NCBI RefSeq assembly: GCF_003121625.1 | Contig: NZ_QDDJ01000014.1 | Coordinates: 62,001-126,000 of the forward strand | DNA length: 64,000 bases | Source: Ornithinimicrobium cavernae | Lineage (GTDB): Bacteria > Actinomycetota > Actinomycetes > Actinomycetales > Dermatophilaceae | Direction: 5' to 3' | Part shown: one piece after another, positions 10,013 through 19,600 of the stretch | Numbering within the stretch: the first letter of the stretch is position 1 | Layout of the letters: each line of letters opens with the position of its first letter | Notes under the pieces: model-generated | Told to the model about the DNA's origin: nothing | Database searches by the model: none | The model's input: only the letters and a program-made list of their open reading frames with translations | Position numbers and translations under genes: made by a program

Positions 10013-10870
10013 TCAGCCCTGTCGACCAGCCATCGCCTGGAGGCGGGCGACCCGGTCCTCCATGGGCGGGTGCGTGGCAAAGAGGCTCTTCACGTCACCG
10101 GCGCGGAACGGGTTGGCGATCATCATGTGGCTGGCGTTGACCAGCTGCGGCTCGGGGGCGAGCGGTGCGGCCTGGGCGCCGTAGTGGATCTTGCGCAGGG
10201 CGCTGGCCAGGGCGAGCGGGTCACCGGTGAGCGTCGCGCCGTCCTCGTCCGCGTCATACTCCCGGGTGCGGGTGATGGCGAGCTGGATGAGCATGGCGGC
10301 CATCGGCGCGAGCAGCGCCATCGCGATCATCGCGAGCGGGTTGGGCCGGTTCTCCCCTCCACCGCCGCCGAAGAACAGCATCATCTGCGCAACGGAGGTG
10401 ATGACGCCGGCGATCGCGGCGGCCACCGAGCCGGTCAGGATGTCGCGGTTGTAGACGTGCATCAGCTCGTGCCCGAGCACGCCCCGCAGCTCGCGCTCGT
10501 CGAGCAGGTGCAGGATCCCCTCAGTGCAGCACACCGCGGCGTTCTGCGGGTTGCGGCCCGTGGCGAACGCGTTGGGCGCGGCCGTCGGGCTCACGTAGAG
10601 CCGGGGCATCGGCTGGCCGGCGCGCGCCGACAGCTCCTCGACGATGCGGTACATCGCCGGCTGCTGCTCCGGCGTCACGGGGTAGGCCTTCATCGCCCGG
10701 ATCGCGAGCTTGTCGGAGTTCCAATAGCCGTAGGCGGTCGTGGCGACACCGATCAGGGCGAACAGCCAGATGAAGCGGCCGTTGCCGATGACGGCGCCGA
10801 GCCCGAGGAGCAGGGCCCAGATCGCGCCGAACAGCAGCGCGGTCTTCAGGCCGTTGTAGTGCTTGTGCAT
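10013..10870 (-). CDS. htpX: Membrane zinc metalloprotease HtpX
   Basis: A 285-residue integral membrane M48 protease that degrades damaged membrane proteins. Two N-terminal membrane helices (from GLKTALLFGAIWALLLGLG) come before the catalytic motif HELMHVYNRD (HEXXH), a second pair of hydrophobic segments with a polyglycine loop (FFGGGGGENRPN) follows, and a downstream glutamate in TRTREYDADEDGA is the likely third zinc ligand. The C-terminal SLFATHPPMEDRVARL is typical. ATG 10870 (MHKHYNGLKTALLFG) is preferred on family N-termini and has GGAGCG about 10 nt upstream; ATG 10888 is an alternative. The gene begins 38 bp after nuoN2 ends on the same strand, so it may be read through from the second nuo operon, which would link membrane quality control to a large membrane complex. 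Confidence 0.92.
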   Translation of the reverse strand: MHKHYNGLKTALLFGAIWALLLGLGAVIGNGRFIWLFALIGVATTAYGYWNSDKLAIRAMKAYPVTPEQQPAMYRIVEELSARAGQPMPRLYVSPTAAPNAFATGRNPQNAAVCCTEGILHLLDERELRGVLGHELMHVYNRDILTGSVAAAIAGVITSVAQMMLFFGGGGGENRPNPLAMIAMALLAPMAAMLIQLAITRTREYDADEDGATLTGDPLALASALRKIHYGAQAAPLAPEPQLVNASHMMIANPFRAGDVKSLFATHPPMEDRVARLQAMAGRQG

Positions 10871-10908
10871 GCTGGGGAAACGCTCCATCCACCCGTCGTG
10901 TTCCGCGG

Positions 10909-12435
10909 TCAGAAGATGCCGACGGGCGCGATGCTGCCGAGCAGCAGCAGCGCCGCCAGGGCGGTGATCAGCACCCGGTGCGACCACGGCATGGCGTATG
11001 CCGCTGAGCCGGCCTGCTCGGCAGGCTCACCCGACCCGGTGATCGCGGCGGCGACGACCGCGGCACCGGCCTGCTCCTCGGCGGTCCGCTCGATGAGGGC
11101 CGCCAGCCACCGGACGTAGACGGCGATCCCGAGGGCGATGTTGAGCGTGGCGACGACGAGGAGCCACCAGGTGCCGTCCGCCGCCACCGGACGCAGGACG
11201 ACGACCTTGGCGACCAGGCCGATGAGCGCCGGCGGCAGCCCGGCCAGGGTCAGGAGGGCGAACCCCAGCGCGGCCGCGGTCAGCGGCTGCCTCCGGGCGA
11301 GCGCGCGGTGGTCGTCCAGGGACGTCCCACCGCCCGGGCGGTGCGCCACGGCGGTCACCACGACGAAGGCCAGGACGGTGGCGACGACATAGACCGCGAG
11401 GTAGCCCCCGGCAGCGTGCACCGCCCGGGAGGAGAGCGAGGCCAGCGGCAGCATCAGCCAGCCGGCCTGCGCGACGGCCGACCAGGCCAGCAGGTGGACC
11501 AGGTCGGTCTGTCGCAGCGCCATCGCGTTGCCGAGGGTCATGGTGAGCGCGGCCAGCACCGCGACGGCGACCAGGGCGAAACCGGAGGTGCCGGCCAGCG
11601 TCTGCACGAGGACGATCATGCCGCCGAGGGCGGCCACCTTGGAGGTGCCTGCCAGGTAGGTCGTGACCGGCAGCGGCGCGGTCGCGTAGGTCAGCGGTGT
11701 CCAGGCGTGGAAGGGGACCGTGGAGAGCTTGAAGCCCAGCCCGGCGAGCACGAACACGGCCGCCAGCAGCAGGAGCGCCGCCTGCTCGGGCACGGCAGCC
11801 GCCGCGGCCGCGGCCGCCGGTGACAGGAGAGCCGTCCCGGTGGCCGCGACCCAGAGCGCGGCGCCGAGCGCGAGCAGCGCGAAGGAGACCAGCGAGGTCA
11901 TGAGGAGGGCGACGGCACCCGCGACCGCCCCCGCGTGCCGGTGCGCGCGGCGCTCCAGCGCCACCAGCCCGACGACCGGGAGCGTCGCCAGCTCCAGGGC
12001 GACCAGCAGAGTGCCGAGGTCACGGGCCGCGGGCACCGCGGCCACGCCCGCCGTGGCGGCCAGAAACAGCCCCACGAGCACGACCCTGGGAGCGCTGGTC
12101 CGGTCCCCCCGCGCGGCCCGGCGCCACCGGGACCAGGTGAGCACCAGCACCACCAGGGCACTGGCCAGGGCGAGGAGCTGCAGGCCGCCGGTGAGCGAGC
12201 TGACGGCATACAGGCAGTCCCCGGAGGGCAGGCAGAAGGCGCCGGTGGAGTCGCCCCTGCCCTGACCGATCGCCGGCACGGTCGCGACCGCGCCACCGAC
12301 CAGGCCGGCCGCCGCGACCCAGAGGTGGGTGGCGTGTGCGCGGGGCAGGACCACGTCGAGCACGAGGACCAGGACCGCGGCCAGCGCCGGCGCCAGGACG
12401 GGCCAGAGCGCGGAGAGGTTGAGCTCCAGGGTCAT
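10909..12435 (-). CDS. nuoN2: Complex I proton-pumping subunit NuoN, second copy
   Basis: A 508-residue membrane subunit with about 13-14 helices, one of three antiporter-like channels of complex I. Key pump residues are present: glutamate in LLVALELATLPVVGLVAL (helix 5), lysine in GLGFKLSTVPFHAWTPLTYA (helix 7) and a second lysine in LAGLPPALIGLVAKVVVL (helix 12). Unusual: an alanine run of nine inside SPAAAAAAAAAVPEQ-like loop (near residue 210) and a C-terminal loop rich in A/E before the last helix. The ATG overlaps the nuoM2 stop (ATGA), so the two are translationally coupled. It is the last nuo gene of this cluster. It is clearly different from nuoN at 38.6-40.1 kb, so it is an ancient paralogue and not a recent duplication. 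Confidence 0.9.
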   Translation of the reverse strand: MTLELNLSALWPVLAPALAAVLVLVLDVVLPRAHATHLWVAAAGLVGGAVATVPAIGQGRGDSTGAFCLPSGDCLYAVSSLTGGLQLLALASALVVLVLTWSRWRRAARGDRTSAPRVVLVGLFLAATAGVAAVPAARDLGTLLVALELATLPVVGLVALERRAHRHAGAVAGAVALLMTSLVSFALLALGAALWVAATGTALLSPAAAAAAAAVPEQAALLLLAAVFVLAGLGFKLSTVPFHAWTPLTYATAPLPVTTYLAGTSKVAALGGMIVLVQTLAGTSGFALVAVAVLAALTMTLGNAMALRQTDLVHLLAWSAVAQAGWLMLPLASLSSRAVHAAGGYLAVYVVATVLAFVVVTAVAHRPGGGTSLDDHRALARRQPLTAAALGFALLTLAGLPPALIGLVAKVVVLRPVAADGTWWLLVVATLNIALGIAVYVRWLAALIERTAEEQAGAAVVAAAITGSGEPAEQAGSAAYAMPWSHRVLITALAALLLLGSIAPVGIF

Positions 12436-14018
12436 CGGCCCACCCCCAGGGTGGTCACGAGGGCCTCTGCCGCCGGCGCGGTGAGGTCGAGGAGGGCGAC
12501 GGGGTAGACACCCAGTGCCACGATGCCCACGCCCAGCACGAACAGGACGCCGAGCTCGACCCCGCGCACGTCACGGATGGCCGGGCTGCGGCGGTCGCCG
12601 GCCCACACCTCCCGCAGGACCCGCACGGCATACGCCGCGGCCAGGACGGCACCGAGGGCCGCCGCGACCGCGAAGCCGCGGAACCACCAGACGGTGCGGC
12701 CGGGGCCCGGGTCCCACGCGGCATACAGCGCGCCCCACTCGCCCCAGAACCCGGCGAGGCCGGGCAGCCCCATCGCGGCCGCCATCCCCAGGACCAGCGC
12801 GAAGCCGAACCGCGGGCTGACCTCGCGCAGCGCCGCCCGGGGCGACCCGAGGTCCGCACCGCCCCACTGGTGCTTCAGCGAGCCGACGAGGACGAACAGC
12901 AGCGCCGAGATCAGACCGTGCGCCATGTTGCCGTAGATCGCGGCCTGCAGCCCGGTCTCCGAGCCGGTCGCGATCGCCAGGACCACGAACCCGAGGTGGC
13001 CGATCGAGGCCCAGGCGATGAGCCGCTTGAGGTCCTGCTCGACCAGGCAGGCGAGCCCGGCCCAGAGGATGCCGGTGACGGCGAGACCGGCCAGCACCGG
13101 AGCCACCGTGGTCAGCCCGTCGGGCAGCGGCGCGGCGACCAGCCGGATCATGCCGTAGGCGCCCATCTTGAGGAGCACGGCGGCCAGGAGCACCGACCCG
13201 GCGGTCGGCGCGGTGGCGTGCACCCACGGCAGCCAGGTGTGCAGCGGCCAGACCGGCACCTTGATGCCCAGCCCGAGGAGCAGGATGACGGTGACCGTCA
13301 CCTGCGTGCCGTGGCCCAGGGATCCACCGGCGAGCTCGGCCCACCGCGCCAGGTCGGTCGTCCCCGTGGCGCCCCACAGGGCCAGGATCCCGATCAGCAT
13401 GAGCATCGACCCGGTGGCCGTGAAGAGCAGGAAGCGCAGGGCCGCGCCGTCCCGGTCGGCCCGGCTGGTCGCGTCGCCGTGCCGCGCGATGAGCACCCAC
13501 ATCGGGACGAGCACCAGCTCGAAGGCGACGAAGAAGACGACGGCGTCGCGGGTCAGGAAGGTCAGCAGGGAGCCGCCGACCACCACCAGCAGGCAGGCGT
13601 AGTAGGTGGCGATCGCACGGGGCCGCGGCAGGTCGGCACCGACCACGGGCAGCGCCACCGTGGGCTCGTGCCGACCGGGCTCCCCGAGCCGGGCGTCGGT
13701 GAGCGGGTGGTGGTAGGGCACCAGCGTGGCGACGAGCGCCATGAGCCCGGTGAGCAGCACGAACGGCGCGCTCAGGCCGTCGACGCCGAGGTCCAGCCGG
13801 ACGCCGAGGCTGTCGACCCAGAGCAGGTCGACCTCCGGCCGTCGCCACACCACGACGACGGCGGCGGCGGCCACGAGCACCGCGGCGCCGACCGCGATCC
13901 CGCGGCTGGTGCCCGGGCGGGGTGGCGTGCCGACCCGGTCCGCCACGAGCAGCCAGACGGCGACGACCAGTGGGGTCAGCACGAGCACGGGCAGGGCCAG
14001 GGCCTCCAGGACACTCAC
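12432..14018 (-). CDS. nuoM2: Complex I proton-pumping subunit NuoM, second copy
   Basis: A 528-residue antiporter-like membrane subunit. Conserved pump residues: helix 5 glutamate in FFVAFELVLVPMWVLIAR, helix 7 lysine in LLLGLGIKVPVWPLHTWL, helix 8 lysine in AAVLLKMGAYGMIRL, and VEQDLKRLIAWASIGHLGFV. The GTG start at 14018 overlaps the nuoL2 stop (GTGA) and begins VSVLEALALPVLVLTPL, the first membrane helix. The frame is open further upstream but that part is antisense-like arginine/proline sequence without a ribosome site. Length is normal for the family (about 500-530). Its stop overlaps nuoN2. Confidence 0.92.
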   Translation of the reverse strand: MSVLEALALPVLVLTPLVVAVWLLVADRVGTPPRPGTSRGIAVGAAVLVAAAAVVVVWRRPEVDLLWVDSLGVRLDLGVDGLSAPFVLLTGLMALVATLVPYHHPLTDARLGEPGRHEPTVALPVVGADLPRPRAIATYYACLLVVVGGSLLTFLTRDAVVFFVAFELVLVPMWVLIARHGDATSRADRDGAALRFLLFTATGSMLMLIGILALWGATGTTDLARWAELAGGSLGHGTQVTVTVILLLGLGIKVPVWPLHTWLPWVHATAPTAGSVLLAAVLLKMGAYGMIRLVAAPLPDGLTTVAPVLAGLAVTGILWAGLACLVEQDLKRLIAWASIGHLGFVVLAIATGSETGLQAAIYGNMAHGLISALLFVLVGSLKHQWGGADLGSPRAALREVSPRFGFALVLGMAAAMGLPGLAGFWGEWGALYAAWDPGPGRTVWWFRGFAVAAALGAVLAAAYAVRVLREVWAGDRRSPAIRDVRGVELGVLFVLGVGIVALGVYPVALLDLTAPAAEALVTTLGVGR

Positions 14019-16069
14019 GTGAGCACCACCCCGATGAGGCCGAGCACGAGGACGCCGCCGAGCACCAGCACCAGGCCTGGTGCGGGGCGGCGCGGGTGGG
14101 TGCGCTCCAGGACGGCGCCGAGCAACCGCGCTGCCGGGCCGGCCGCACGGACGTAGGCATCCAGCACCTCCCGGTCCAGCCACTGCACGCCGTGGGCCAG
14201 GGACAGCACCGGGCCGGCGACCAGCACGCGGTAGAGCCGGTCGAAGCCCAGGCCGCGCTCACCGGCGAGGCTGACCCGCATCGGCAGCCGGGCCGCGGCG
14301 TCGCGGGACCCCACGCCGCGGGAGACCACCCACACCGCCAGGGCAGCGAGCGCCATGAGCAGCAGGGCCGCGACGAGCAGCTGCAGGTTGATCGTCACGT
14401 CGAGCTGCAGCCGGGGGGTGAAGACCACGATGCCGCCGACCACGGAGAAGAAGCCGAGGAGGGCCACCGCGGCCCGCGCGGAGGAGGAGATCGCCGACTC
14501 GGCCTCCTCGATGCCGATGGCCTCCTCCACCACGTCCGGCTCCTCGAAGAAGTCGTCGATCATCTGGTGCTCCTGCGCCCGGCGCGGTGCCGGGGCGGGG
14601 GCCCGCCGGGGGCCGCGGTCGAGGATCAGCCAGGCGCGCATGCAGTAGGCCGCAGTCAGCGGGACGCTGGCGCCCACCGCGGCCAGCACGATCGTGCCCG
14701 CCGGCCCGACACCGTCCTGCACCCCGTGCTCGGCCTGCGCCAGGACCAGCTCCTTGGACACGAAACCCACCATCGGCGGCACCCCGGCCAGGGCGAGCAG
14801 ACCGATCCCCATCGGTCGCCGCAGCGAGCGGTACCGCTTGGTGGAGGACACGACATACCGCACCACCGTGCCCCCGGTGAGGACCCCCATCCAGCCGACC
14901 GTGAGGAACAGCAGCGCCTTGAACCAGGCGTGGGAGATCAGGTGGGTGATCGCGACGTCCGGGCCGGCTCCCGACGGGACGACCGTCAGCGCCGCGAGCA
15001 TGAGCCCCACCTGGCTGACGGTCGACCACGCCAGCAGGCGTTTGAGGTCCGGCTGGGCGAAGGCGAGGAGCGCCGCCAGGACGATGGTGACCGACACGAG
15101 CACCGCGAGCAGCAACCGCGCCGGCCCGGCCGCCTGCAGCAACGGGAACAGCTGGGCGAGCACGACCGTGCCGGCGGCGACCATGGTCGCGGCGTGGATC
15201 AGGGCGGAGGCGGGGGTGGGGCCCTCCATCGCGTCGGGCAGCCAGTCCTGGAACGGCAGCTGCGCCGACTTGCCCACGACGCCGATGACGACACAGATCA
15301 TCGCCAGCGCAAGCGCCCCCTGAGCGGCCTCCGGAACCCTCGTGGCGGTGCCGTCAGGTCCCACGCCGGTCCAGTGCCCGATGATCCGCTCGATCGAGGT
15401 CGAGCCGGCACCGGCGGCGAGCCAGATCAGCCCGATGACGAAGCCGACGTCGGCCAACCGGGTGACCAGCAGCGCCTTGACCGCGGCACGGTTGGCGGAG
15501 TCCTTGGCCGACAGGTGCCCGATCAGCAGGAACGAGCACCAGCCCATGACCTCCCACCCGATCAGGGTGAGCACCACGTCGCCGGAGAGCACCACCAGGA
15601 GCATCGCGGCGGTGAACAGGGACACGGTCGCCGAGAACTGGCGGTAGCGCGGGTCGTACCAGAGGTACCAGCGGGCGAAGACCTGCACGACGAGCGCCAC
15701 CAGCGCCACGACCGCCGCGACGAGCGCACTCAGGCGGGTGGCGACCAGCTCGAGCGGGACGCTCAGCTCGCCGAAGGCCAGCGCGCCGACCGTGCGCGAC
15801 ACCTGGACGCCGCCCAGCTCGTAGACGACGTAGAGCTGCCAGACGGTCGTGGCCAGCACGAGTCCCGAGGTGAGGACGGCCACCCAGGCAGCGGGCCGGG
15901 AGGCCCGCCTGCCCACGGCCAGCCCGAGGACGGCGGCGACCACCGTGAGCAGCACCGCCACCTGGGCGGGGGTGACCGGCAGGTCGGGCAGCGGGATGTC
16001 GGGCAGGTGCGGCAGCGGCAGCCTGGGGATCTCCCAGTCCGGCCAGGGCAGGTCGAGCACCTCGTTCAC
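14015..16069 (-). CDS. nuoL2: Complex I proton-pumping subunit NuoL, second copy
   Basis: A 684-residue membrane subunit that is about 60-70 residues longer than typical NuoL. Core: SLFTAAMLLVVLSGDVVLT, glutamate in LIGWEVMGWCSFLLIG, lysine in VVGKSAQLPFQDWLPDAMEG, ATMVAAGTVVLAQLFPLL and QPDLKRLLAWSTVSQVGLM. The C-terminal part carries the long lateral-helix region. Odd features: the first 35 residues alternate leucine and proline with acidic residues (LPLPHLPDIPLPDLPVTP), outside the first membrane helix, and a cytosolic insert after about residue 480 has an acidic stretch (MIDDFFEEPDVVEEA). Start ATG 16069 overlaps the nuoK2 stop. Confidence 0.93.
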   Translation of the reverse strand: MNEVLDLPWPDWEIPRLPLPHLPDIPLPDLPVTPAQVAVLLTVVAAVLGLAVGRRASRPAAWVAVLTSGLVLATTVWQLYVVYELGGVQVSRTVGALAFGELSVPLELVATRLSALVAAVVALVALVVQVFARWYLWYDPRYRQFSATVSLFTAAMLLVVLSGDVVLTLIGWEVMGWCSFLLIGHLSAKDSANRAAVKALLVTRLADVGFVIGLIWLAAGAGSTSIERIIGHWTGVGPDGTATRVPEAAQGALALAMICVVIGVVGKSAQLPFQDWLPDAMEGPTPASALIHAATMVAAGTVVLAQLFPLLQAAGPARLLLAVLVSVTIVLAALLAFAQPDLKRLLAWSTVSQVGLMLAALTVVPSGAGPDVAITHLISHAWFKALLFLTVGWMGVLTGGTVVRYVVSSTKRYRSLRRPMGIGLLALAGVPPMVGFVSKELVLAQAEHGVQDGVGPAGTIVLAAVGASVPLTAAYCMRAWLILDRGPRRAPAPAPRRAQEHQMIDDFFEEPDVVEEAIGIEEAESAISSSARAAVALLGFFSVVGGIVVFTPRLQLDVTINLQLLVAALLLMALAALAVWVVSRGVGSRDAAARLPMRVSLAGERGLGFDRLYRVLVAGPVLSLAHGVQWLDREVLDAYVRAAGPAARLLGAVLERTHPRRPAPGLVLVLGGVLVLGLIGVVLT

Positions 16070-16473
16070 GGCGCCACCGTCTCCGGCTCCGTGGCAGCGT
16101 CGCCGGTCGGGGCCTCAACGGCCGGTGTGGCCTCACCGGTCGCGGTGCCGCCAGCGGTCGAGCCGGCCTCGTCGGCGGAAAGGGCCTCGCCGGTCAGGTC
16201 GACATCACCCCGGGTGCGGAACATCGCCATGATCACCGCGAGGGCCACCACGATCTCCGCCGCGGCGATGGTGATCACGAACAGGGTCAGCACCGCACCG
16301 GAGGCCAGGGGGTCGGGGGCGAACTGTCCCACCGTGACCAGCAGGAGCCCCGCCGCACCGAGCAGCAGCTCCACCCCGATGAGCATGAGCACCGCATGGC
16401 GCCGCGCGAGCACGCCGTAGGTGCCGGTGCCGGCCAGGAGGGCCGCGAGCAGCAGCGGCAGCGCGGGACTCAC
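16066..16473 (-). CDS. nuoK2: Complex I subunit NuoK, second copy, with acidic tail
   Basis: A 135-residue protein where family members have about 100. Three membrane helices are clear, with the two conserved glutamates in VLMLIGVELLLGAAGLLLV and ITIAAAEIVVALAVIMAMF, which are essential for proton transfer in other species. After residue 100 an added tail of about 35 residues is rich in A, T, P, E and D, predicted disordered and placed at the membrane surface. GTG 16473 overlaps the nuoJ2 stop (GTGA). The tail does not occur in the first-copy NuoK (99 residues). Confidence 0.92.
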   Translation of the reverse strand: MSPALPLLLAALLAGTGTYGVLARRHAVLMLIGVELLLGAAGLLLVTVGQFAPDPLASGAVLTLFVITIAAAEIVVALAVIMAMFRTRGDVDLTGEALSADEAGSTAGGTATGEATPAVEAPTGDAATEPETVAP

Positions 16474-16976
16474 GAGCGACCCTGCCGGCCGTGCCCGGTG
16501 GTGGCCACGGCGACCGCCGCCACGAGCGCCGCCAGCAGCAGGAGGGAGAGCAGCTCGAACGGCCACACCCAGGTGCCGAAGATCTGTGCGCCGATGACCT
16601 CGTTGGAGGCGCCCGCCACCGCGCGGCTCTCCCAGCCGTAGGCCGCGACGAGCGTCCCACCGAGGAGCACCGTCACGCCGGCCCCGACGGCTGCGGCGAG
16701 CCAGCGGTGGGCGACGGACGTGTCGACCTCACCCGCGCCGGCACGGGTGAGCATGAGGGCGAACAGCACGAGCACGACGACCGCGCCCACGTAGACGAGC
16801 AGCTGCACGAGGGCGACCAGCTCGGCACCGAGCACCAGGTAGCAGCCGGCGAGGCCGCCCAGGGCCACGACCAGCCAGAGCCCGGCGTGCAGCACGCGAC
16901 GGTTGGTGACCGCCAGCACGGCAGCGGCAGCGGTGATCAACCCCACTGCCGCGAACAGGACGTCGCGACTGGTCAC
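16470..16976 (-). CDS. nuoJ2: Complex I membrane subunit NuoJ, second copy
   Basis: A 168-residue membrane subunit with five predicted helices. The conserved [20 protein letters not shown] segment, the pi-bulge helix of NuoJ (helix 3), is present; the fifth helix is [20 protein letters not shown]. It is much shorter than the first-copy NuoJ (267 residues), which carries a soluble C-terminal extension. GTG 16976 overlaps the nuoI2 stop (GTGA), so translation is coupled. Confidence 0.9.
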   Translation of the reverse strand: MTSRDVLFAAVGLITAAAAVLAVTNRRVLHAGLWLVVALGGLAGCYLVLGAELVALVQLLVYVGAVVVLVLFALMLTRAGAGEVDTSVAHRWLAAAVGAGVTVLLGGTLVAAYGWESRAVAGASNEVIGAQIFGTWVWPFELLSLLLLAALVAAVAVATTGHGRQGRS

Positions 16977-17539
16977 TCGTCGGCCTCCGGCACTGCCGCC
17001 CCGGCCTGCGGCGCCGTGGACCCGGCCGCACCGGCCTCCGGCACCGCGGACTCGGGCGCCGCGGACTCGGGCAGCGCGGACTCGGGCACGCGCTCCATCC
17101 AGGTGCCGAGCTTCGGCTTGTCGTGCAACAGGTTGCGGATGTCGCCCTCGGCGTAGGCGAAGTCCGGCGCCCAGAACAGCGCGTCGAACGGGCACACCTC
17201 GATGCAGATGCCGCAGTACATGCAGAGCGAGAAGTCGATGTCGAAGCGGTCCAGCACGTTGTGCTGGCGGGCACGTCCGCCCTCGGTCGTGGGCTCGAGC
17301 GTCTCCTTGTGCGAGTCGATGTAGATGCACCAGTCCGGGCACTCCCGGGCGCACAGCATGCACGAGGTGCAGTTCTCCTCCAGCAGGGCGATGACCCCGT
17401 GGGACCGTTCAGGAAGGTCGGGCTCGACGTGCGGGTACTGGCGCGTGTGTGCGGGTGTCGCCAGGGTCCTGGCGGTGGTCGCCAGCCCCTTGCCGAGGCC
17501 GCGCAGCAGGTCCAGCGCACCGGGCTTCTGCTCAGTCAT
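16973..17539 (-). CDS. nuoI2: Complex I ferredoxin-like subunit NuoI, second copy
   Basis: A 188-residue peripheral subunit with two [4Fe-4S] clusters (N6a/N6b), ligated by [12 protein letters not shown] and [12 protein letters not shown], between an N-terminal membrane-anchoring helix region ([13 protein letters not shown]) and a conserved C-terminal domain ending near TWMERVPE. The last 35 residues are a low-complexity tail of repeating PES(A)-like units. Both cluster sets are intact, so the subunit can still carry electrons to cluster N2 in NuoB2 even though the NADH-side subunits E, F and G are missing from this operon; that makes it the likely entry point for an alternative donor such as ferredoxin (inference). 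ATG 17539 overlaps the nuoH2 stop (ATGA). Confidence 0.93.
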   Translation of the reverse strand: MTEQKPGALDLLRGLGKGLATTARTLATPAHTRQYPHVEPDLPERSHGVIALLEENCTSCMLCARECPDWCIYIDSHKETLEPTTEGGRARQHNVLDRFDIDFSLCMYCGICIEVCPFDALFWAPDFAYAEGDIRNLLHDKPKLGTWMERVPESALPESAAPESAVPEAGAAGSTAPQAGAAVPEADE

Positions 17540-18498
17540 CCCCACACCACCACTCCCACGCCGGTCAGGGCCAGCTGGACCAGCGCCAGCGGCACCAGCA
17601 CCATCCAGGCCAGGCGCTGGAGCTGGTCCTCCCGCACCCGGGGCCAGGCGATCCGCAACCACAGGATGAGTATGGCCACCAGGGTCGCCTTGAGCAGCGT
17701 CCAGACGGGTCCGAGCGTGTCGGACCACGGCCCCGCCCAGCCGCCGAGGAAGAGCACGGTGAACAGCAGGGACATCACGACGATGCCGGCGTACTCCGCC
17801 AGGAGGAAGAACGCGAACCGCAGCCCGGTGTACTCGGTGTAGGGGCCGAAGACCACCTCGGAGTCGGCCAGCGGTGAGTCGAACGGGACCCGCTGCAGCT
17901 CGGCGACCGCCGCGACGAGGAAGACCAGTGCCCCGGGCAGCTGCCACACCAGCCACCACCACGACCAGGCCTGCGCGATGCCCGTCAGCGACAGCGTGCC
18001 GGCGGCCATGGCGACCGAGGCGGCCGCGAGCACCATCGGCAGCTCGTAGCTCACCAGCTGGGCGCCGGCGCGCATCCCACCGACGAGGGAGTACTTGTTG
18101 CCGCTGCCCCACCCGGCCATCAGGGTGCCGAAGATGCCGACCGAGGTCACGGCCAGGACGAACAGGAGGCTGGCGGGCACGTCGGCGGCGACCCAGGCGG
18201 CCGACCACGGGATCACCGCGAGCGCGATGAGATAGGGGATGAGGGCGACCGCCGGCGCCAGCCGGAAGACCCACCGGTCGGCCGCGGCCGGCGTGACGTC
18301 CTCCTTCTGGACGAACTTGATGCCGTCGGCGACCAGCTGGGCGATGCCGTGCGGGCCGGCCTCCATCGGCCCGAGCCGCCCCTGCATGTGCGCCATGACC
18401 TTGTGCTCGGTCTGCCCGATCGCCAGCGGCAGGGTGAGGAAGGCCGCCAGCACCACCACGGCCTTGAGGATGATCTCGAGAGTGAGCGGCAGCTCCAT
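17536..18498 (-). CDS. nuoH2: Complex I membrane subunit NuoH, second copy
   Basis: A 320-residue membrane subunit that links the quinone chamber to the pump arm, with eight helices. Conserved segments: [37 protein letters not shown] (quinone-channel loop), [36 protein letters not shown], and [20 protein letters not shown] with the conserved acidic residues. Length is like E. coli NuoH (325), unlike the first-copy NuoH of 506 residues with a long tail. Start ATG 18498 shares a base with the nuoC2 stop (TGATG); an in-frame GTG 15 nt earlier is possible. Confidence 0.92.
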   Translation of the reverse strand: MELPLTLEIILKAVVVLAAFLTLPLAIGQTEHKVMAHMQGRLGPMEAGPHGIAQLVADGIKFVQKEDVTPAAADRWVFRLAPAVALIPYLIALAVIPWSAAWVAADVPASLLFVLAVTSVGIFGTLMAGWGSGNKYSLVGGMRAGAQLVSYELPMVLAAASVAMAAGTLSLTGIAQAWSWWWLVWQLPGALVFLVAAVAELQRVPFDSPLADSEVVFGPYTEYTGLRFAFFLLAEYAGIVVMSLLFTVLFLGGWAGPWSDTLGPVWTLLKATLVAILILWLRIAWPRVREDQLQRLAWMVLVPLALVQLALTGVGVVVWG

Positions 18499-19016
18499 CA
18501 GCGCGGACCCCACGACTCGTCGGGCACCCCGGGTGGCTGCAGCCGGCGCCGGGCGCGTTTGCGCGGTGCAGGTGCCTGGTCGCCGCCGCCCTCCCCGGGC
18601 TCCTTGGCACCCGGCCAGGCCTTGGAGGCACGGGCCGCCAGCTGGAAGCTCTTGCGCAGCGGCGTGCCCTCGAACCCGTCGGGCAGCAGCAGCGGCCGCA
18701 GACCGTGACCGGTCCCGTCATCGAAACCGGGGAAGTCGATCCCGAACATCTCGTGGGTCTCGCGCTCGTGCCAGGCCGCACCCCGGAAGGTGTCGGTGAC
18801 GCTGGCCAGCGGCGCCCCCTCGGCGACCCGCGTGCGCAGCAGGACCCGCTCCCAGGGGTGGGTGCGGATGAGGTGGCACACGACGTCCAGCCCCGGCGAC
18901 TCCTCGGCATCGGTCTGGTCGACCGCCGAGAGCCAGTCGAAGAAGTCGAACCCCTCCCCGCGCGCCGCGCGCACCTGCTCGGCCCACTCCGCGGGCTCCA
19001 CGTCGCGGGTGATCAC
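18498..19016 (-). CDS. nuoC2: Complex I 30-kDa-type subunit NuoC, second copy
   Basis: A 172-residue peripheral subunit. The family signature [20 protein letters not shown] is present after a hydrophilic N-terminal domain ([20 protein letters not shown]), and [19 protein letters not shown] follows. The C-terminal 25 residues are basic ([12 protein letters not shown]) and unlike usual NuoC. The next gene is nuoH2 with no room between: nuoD, which normally follows or is fused to nuoC, is absent, and no NuoD sequence is fused here. ATG 19016 overlaps the nuoB2 stop (ATGA). Confidence 0.9.
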   Translation of the reverse strand: MITRDVEPAEWAEQVRAARGEGFDFFDWLSAVDQTDAEESPGLDVVCHLIRTHPWERVLLRTRVAEGAPLASVTDTFRGAAWHERETHEMFGIDFPGFDDGTGHGLRPLLLPDGFEGTPLRKSFQLAARASKAWPGAKEPGEGGGDQAPAPRKRARRRLQPPGVPDESWGPR

Positions 19017-19600
19017 GACGTCTCCTCGGGGGGCGACAACAGGCCTCGGGTGACCTCGCCCGCAGAGGCCGGCTGCTCGGCATACGGTCGAGGTCGGGAG
19101 CGGGCCCTGGCCCGGCCGGGGGTCTCGGCGGCGATCTGCTCCTGCAGGGTCAGGATGCCGTGCAGCAGCGCCTCGGGCCTGGGCGGGCAGCCGGGCACGT
19201 AGACGTCCACCGGGATGATCTGGTCCACGCCCTTGGTGACCGAGTAGGAGTCCCAGTAGGGCCCGCCGGAGTTGGAGCAGGCTCCGTAGGAGATGACGTA
19301 CTTCGGCTCGGGCATCTGGTCGTAGAGCCGACGCACGGCCGGGGCCATCTTGTCGGTGACCGTGCCGGAGACCACCATCAGGTCAGACTGGCGCGGCCCG
19401 GGGGCGAAGGGGATGACGCCGAGCCGGATGAAGTCGTGCCGGGCCATCGACGCGGAGATGAACTCGATGGCGCAGCAGGCGAGCCCGAAGTTGAACACCC
19501 ACAGGCTGTAGCGCCGGCCCCAGTTGAGCACGACCCGGACCGCCTGCGGCGCGGCCTCGGCGGCGCGTCCCACGCGCGGGGTCGGCAGGTCGACGGTCAT
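19013..19600 (-). CDS. nuoB2: Complex I subunit NuoB (cluster N2), second copy
   Basis: A 195-residue peripheral subunit that holds cluster N2, the last Fe-S cluster before quinone. The four cysteines are in place: the tandem pair in [10 protein letters not shown], one in [19 protein letters not shown], and one in [18 protein letters not shown] basic C-terminal extension ([13 protein letters not shown]) follows. Start ATG 19600 shares a base with the nuoA2 stop (TGATG). In a standard enzyme NuoB contacts NuoD to form the quinone site; no NuoD2 is encoded in this operon. Confidence 0.94.
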   Translation of the reverse strand: MTVDLPTPRVGRAAEAAPQAVRVVLNWGRRYSLWVFNFGLACCAIEFISASMARHDFIRLGVIPFAPGPRQSDLMVVSGTVTDKMAPAVRRLYDQMPEPKYVISYGACSNSGGPYWDSYSVTKGVDQIIPVDVYVPGCPPRPEALLHGILTLQEQIAAETPGRARARSRPRPYAEQPASAGEVTRGLLSPPEETS

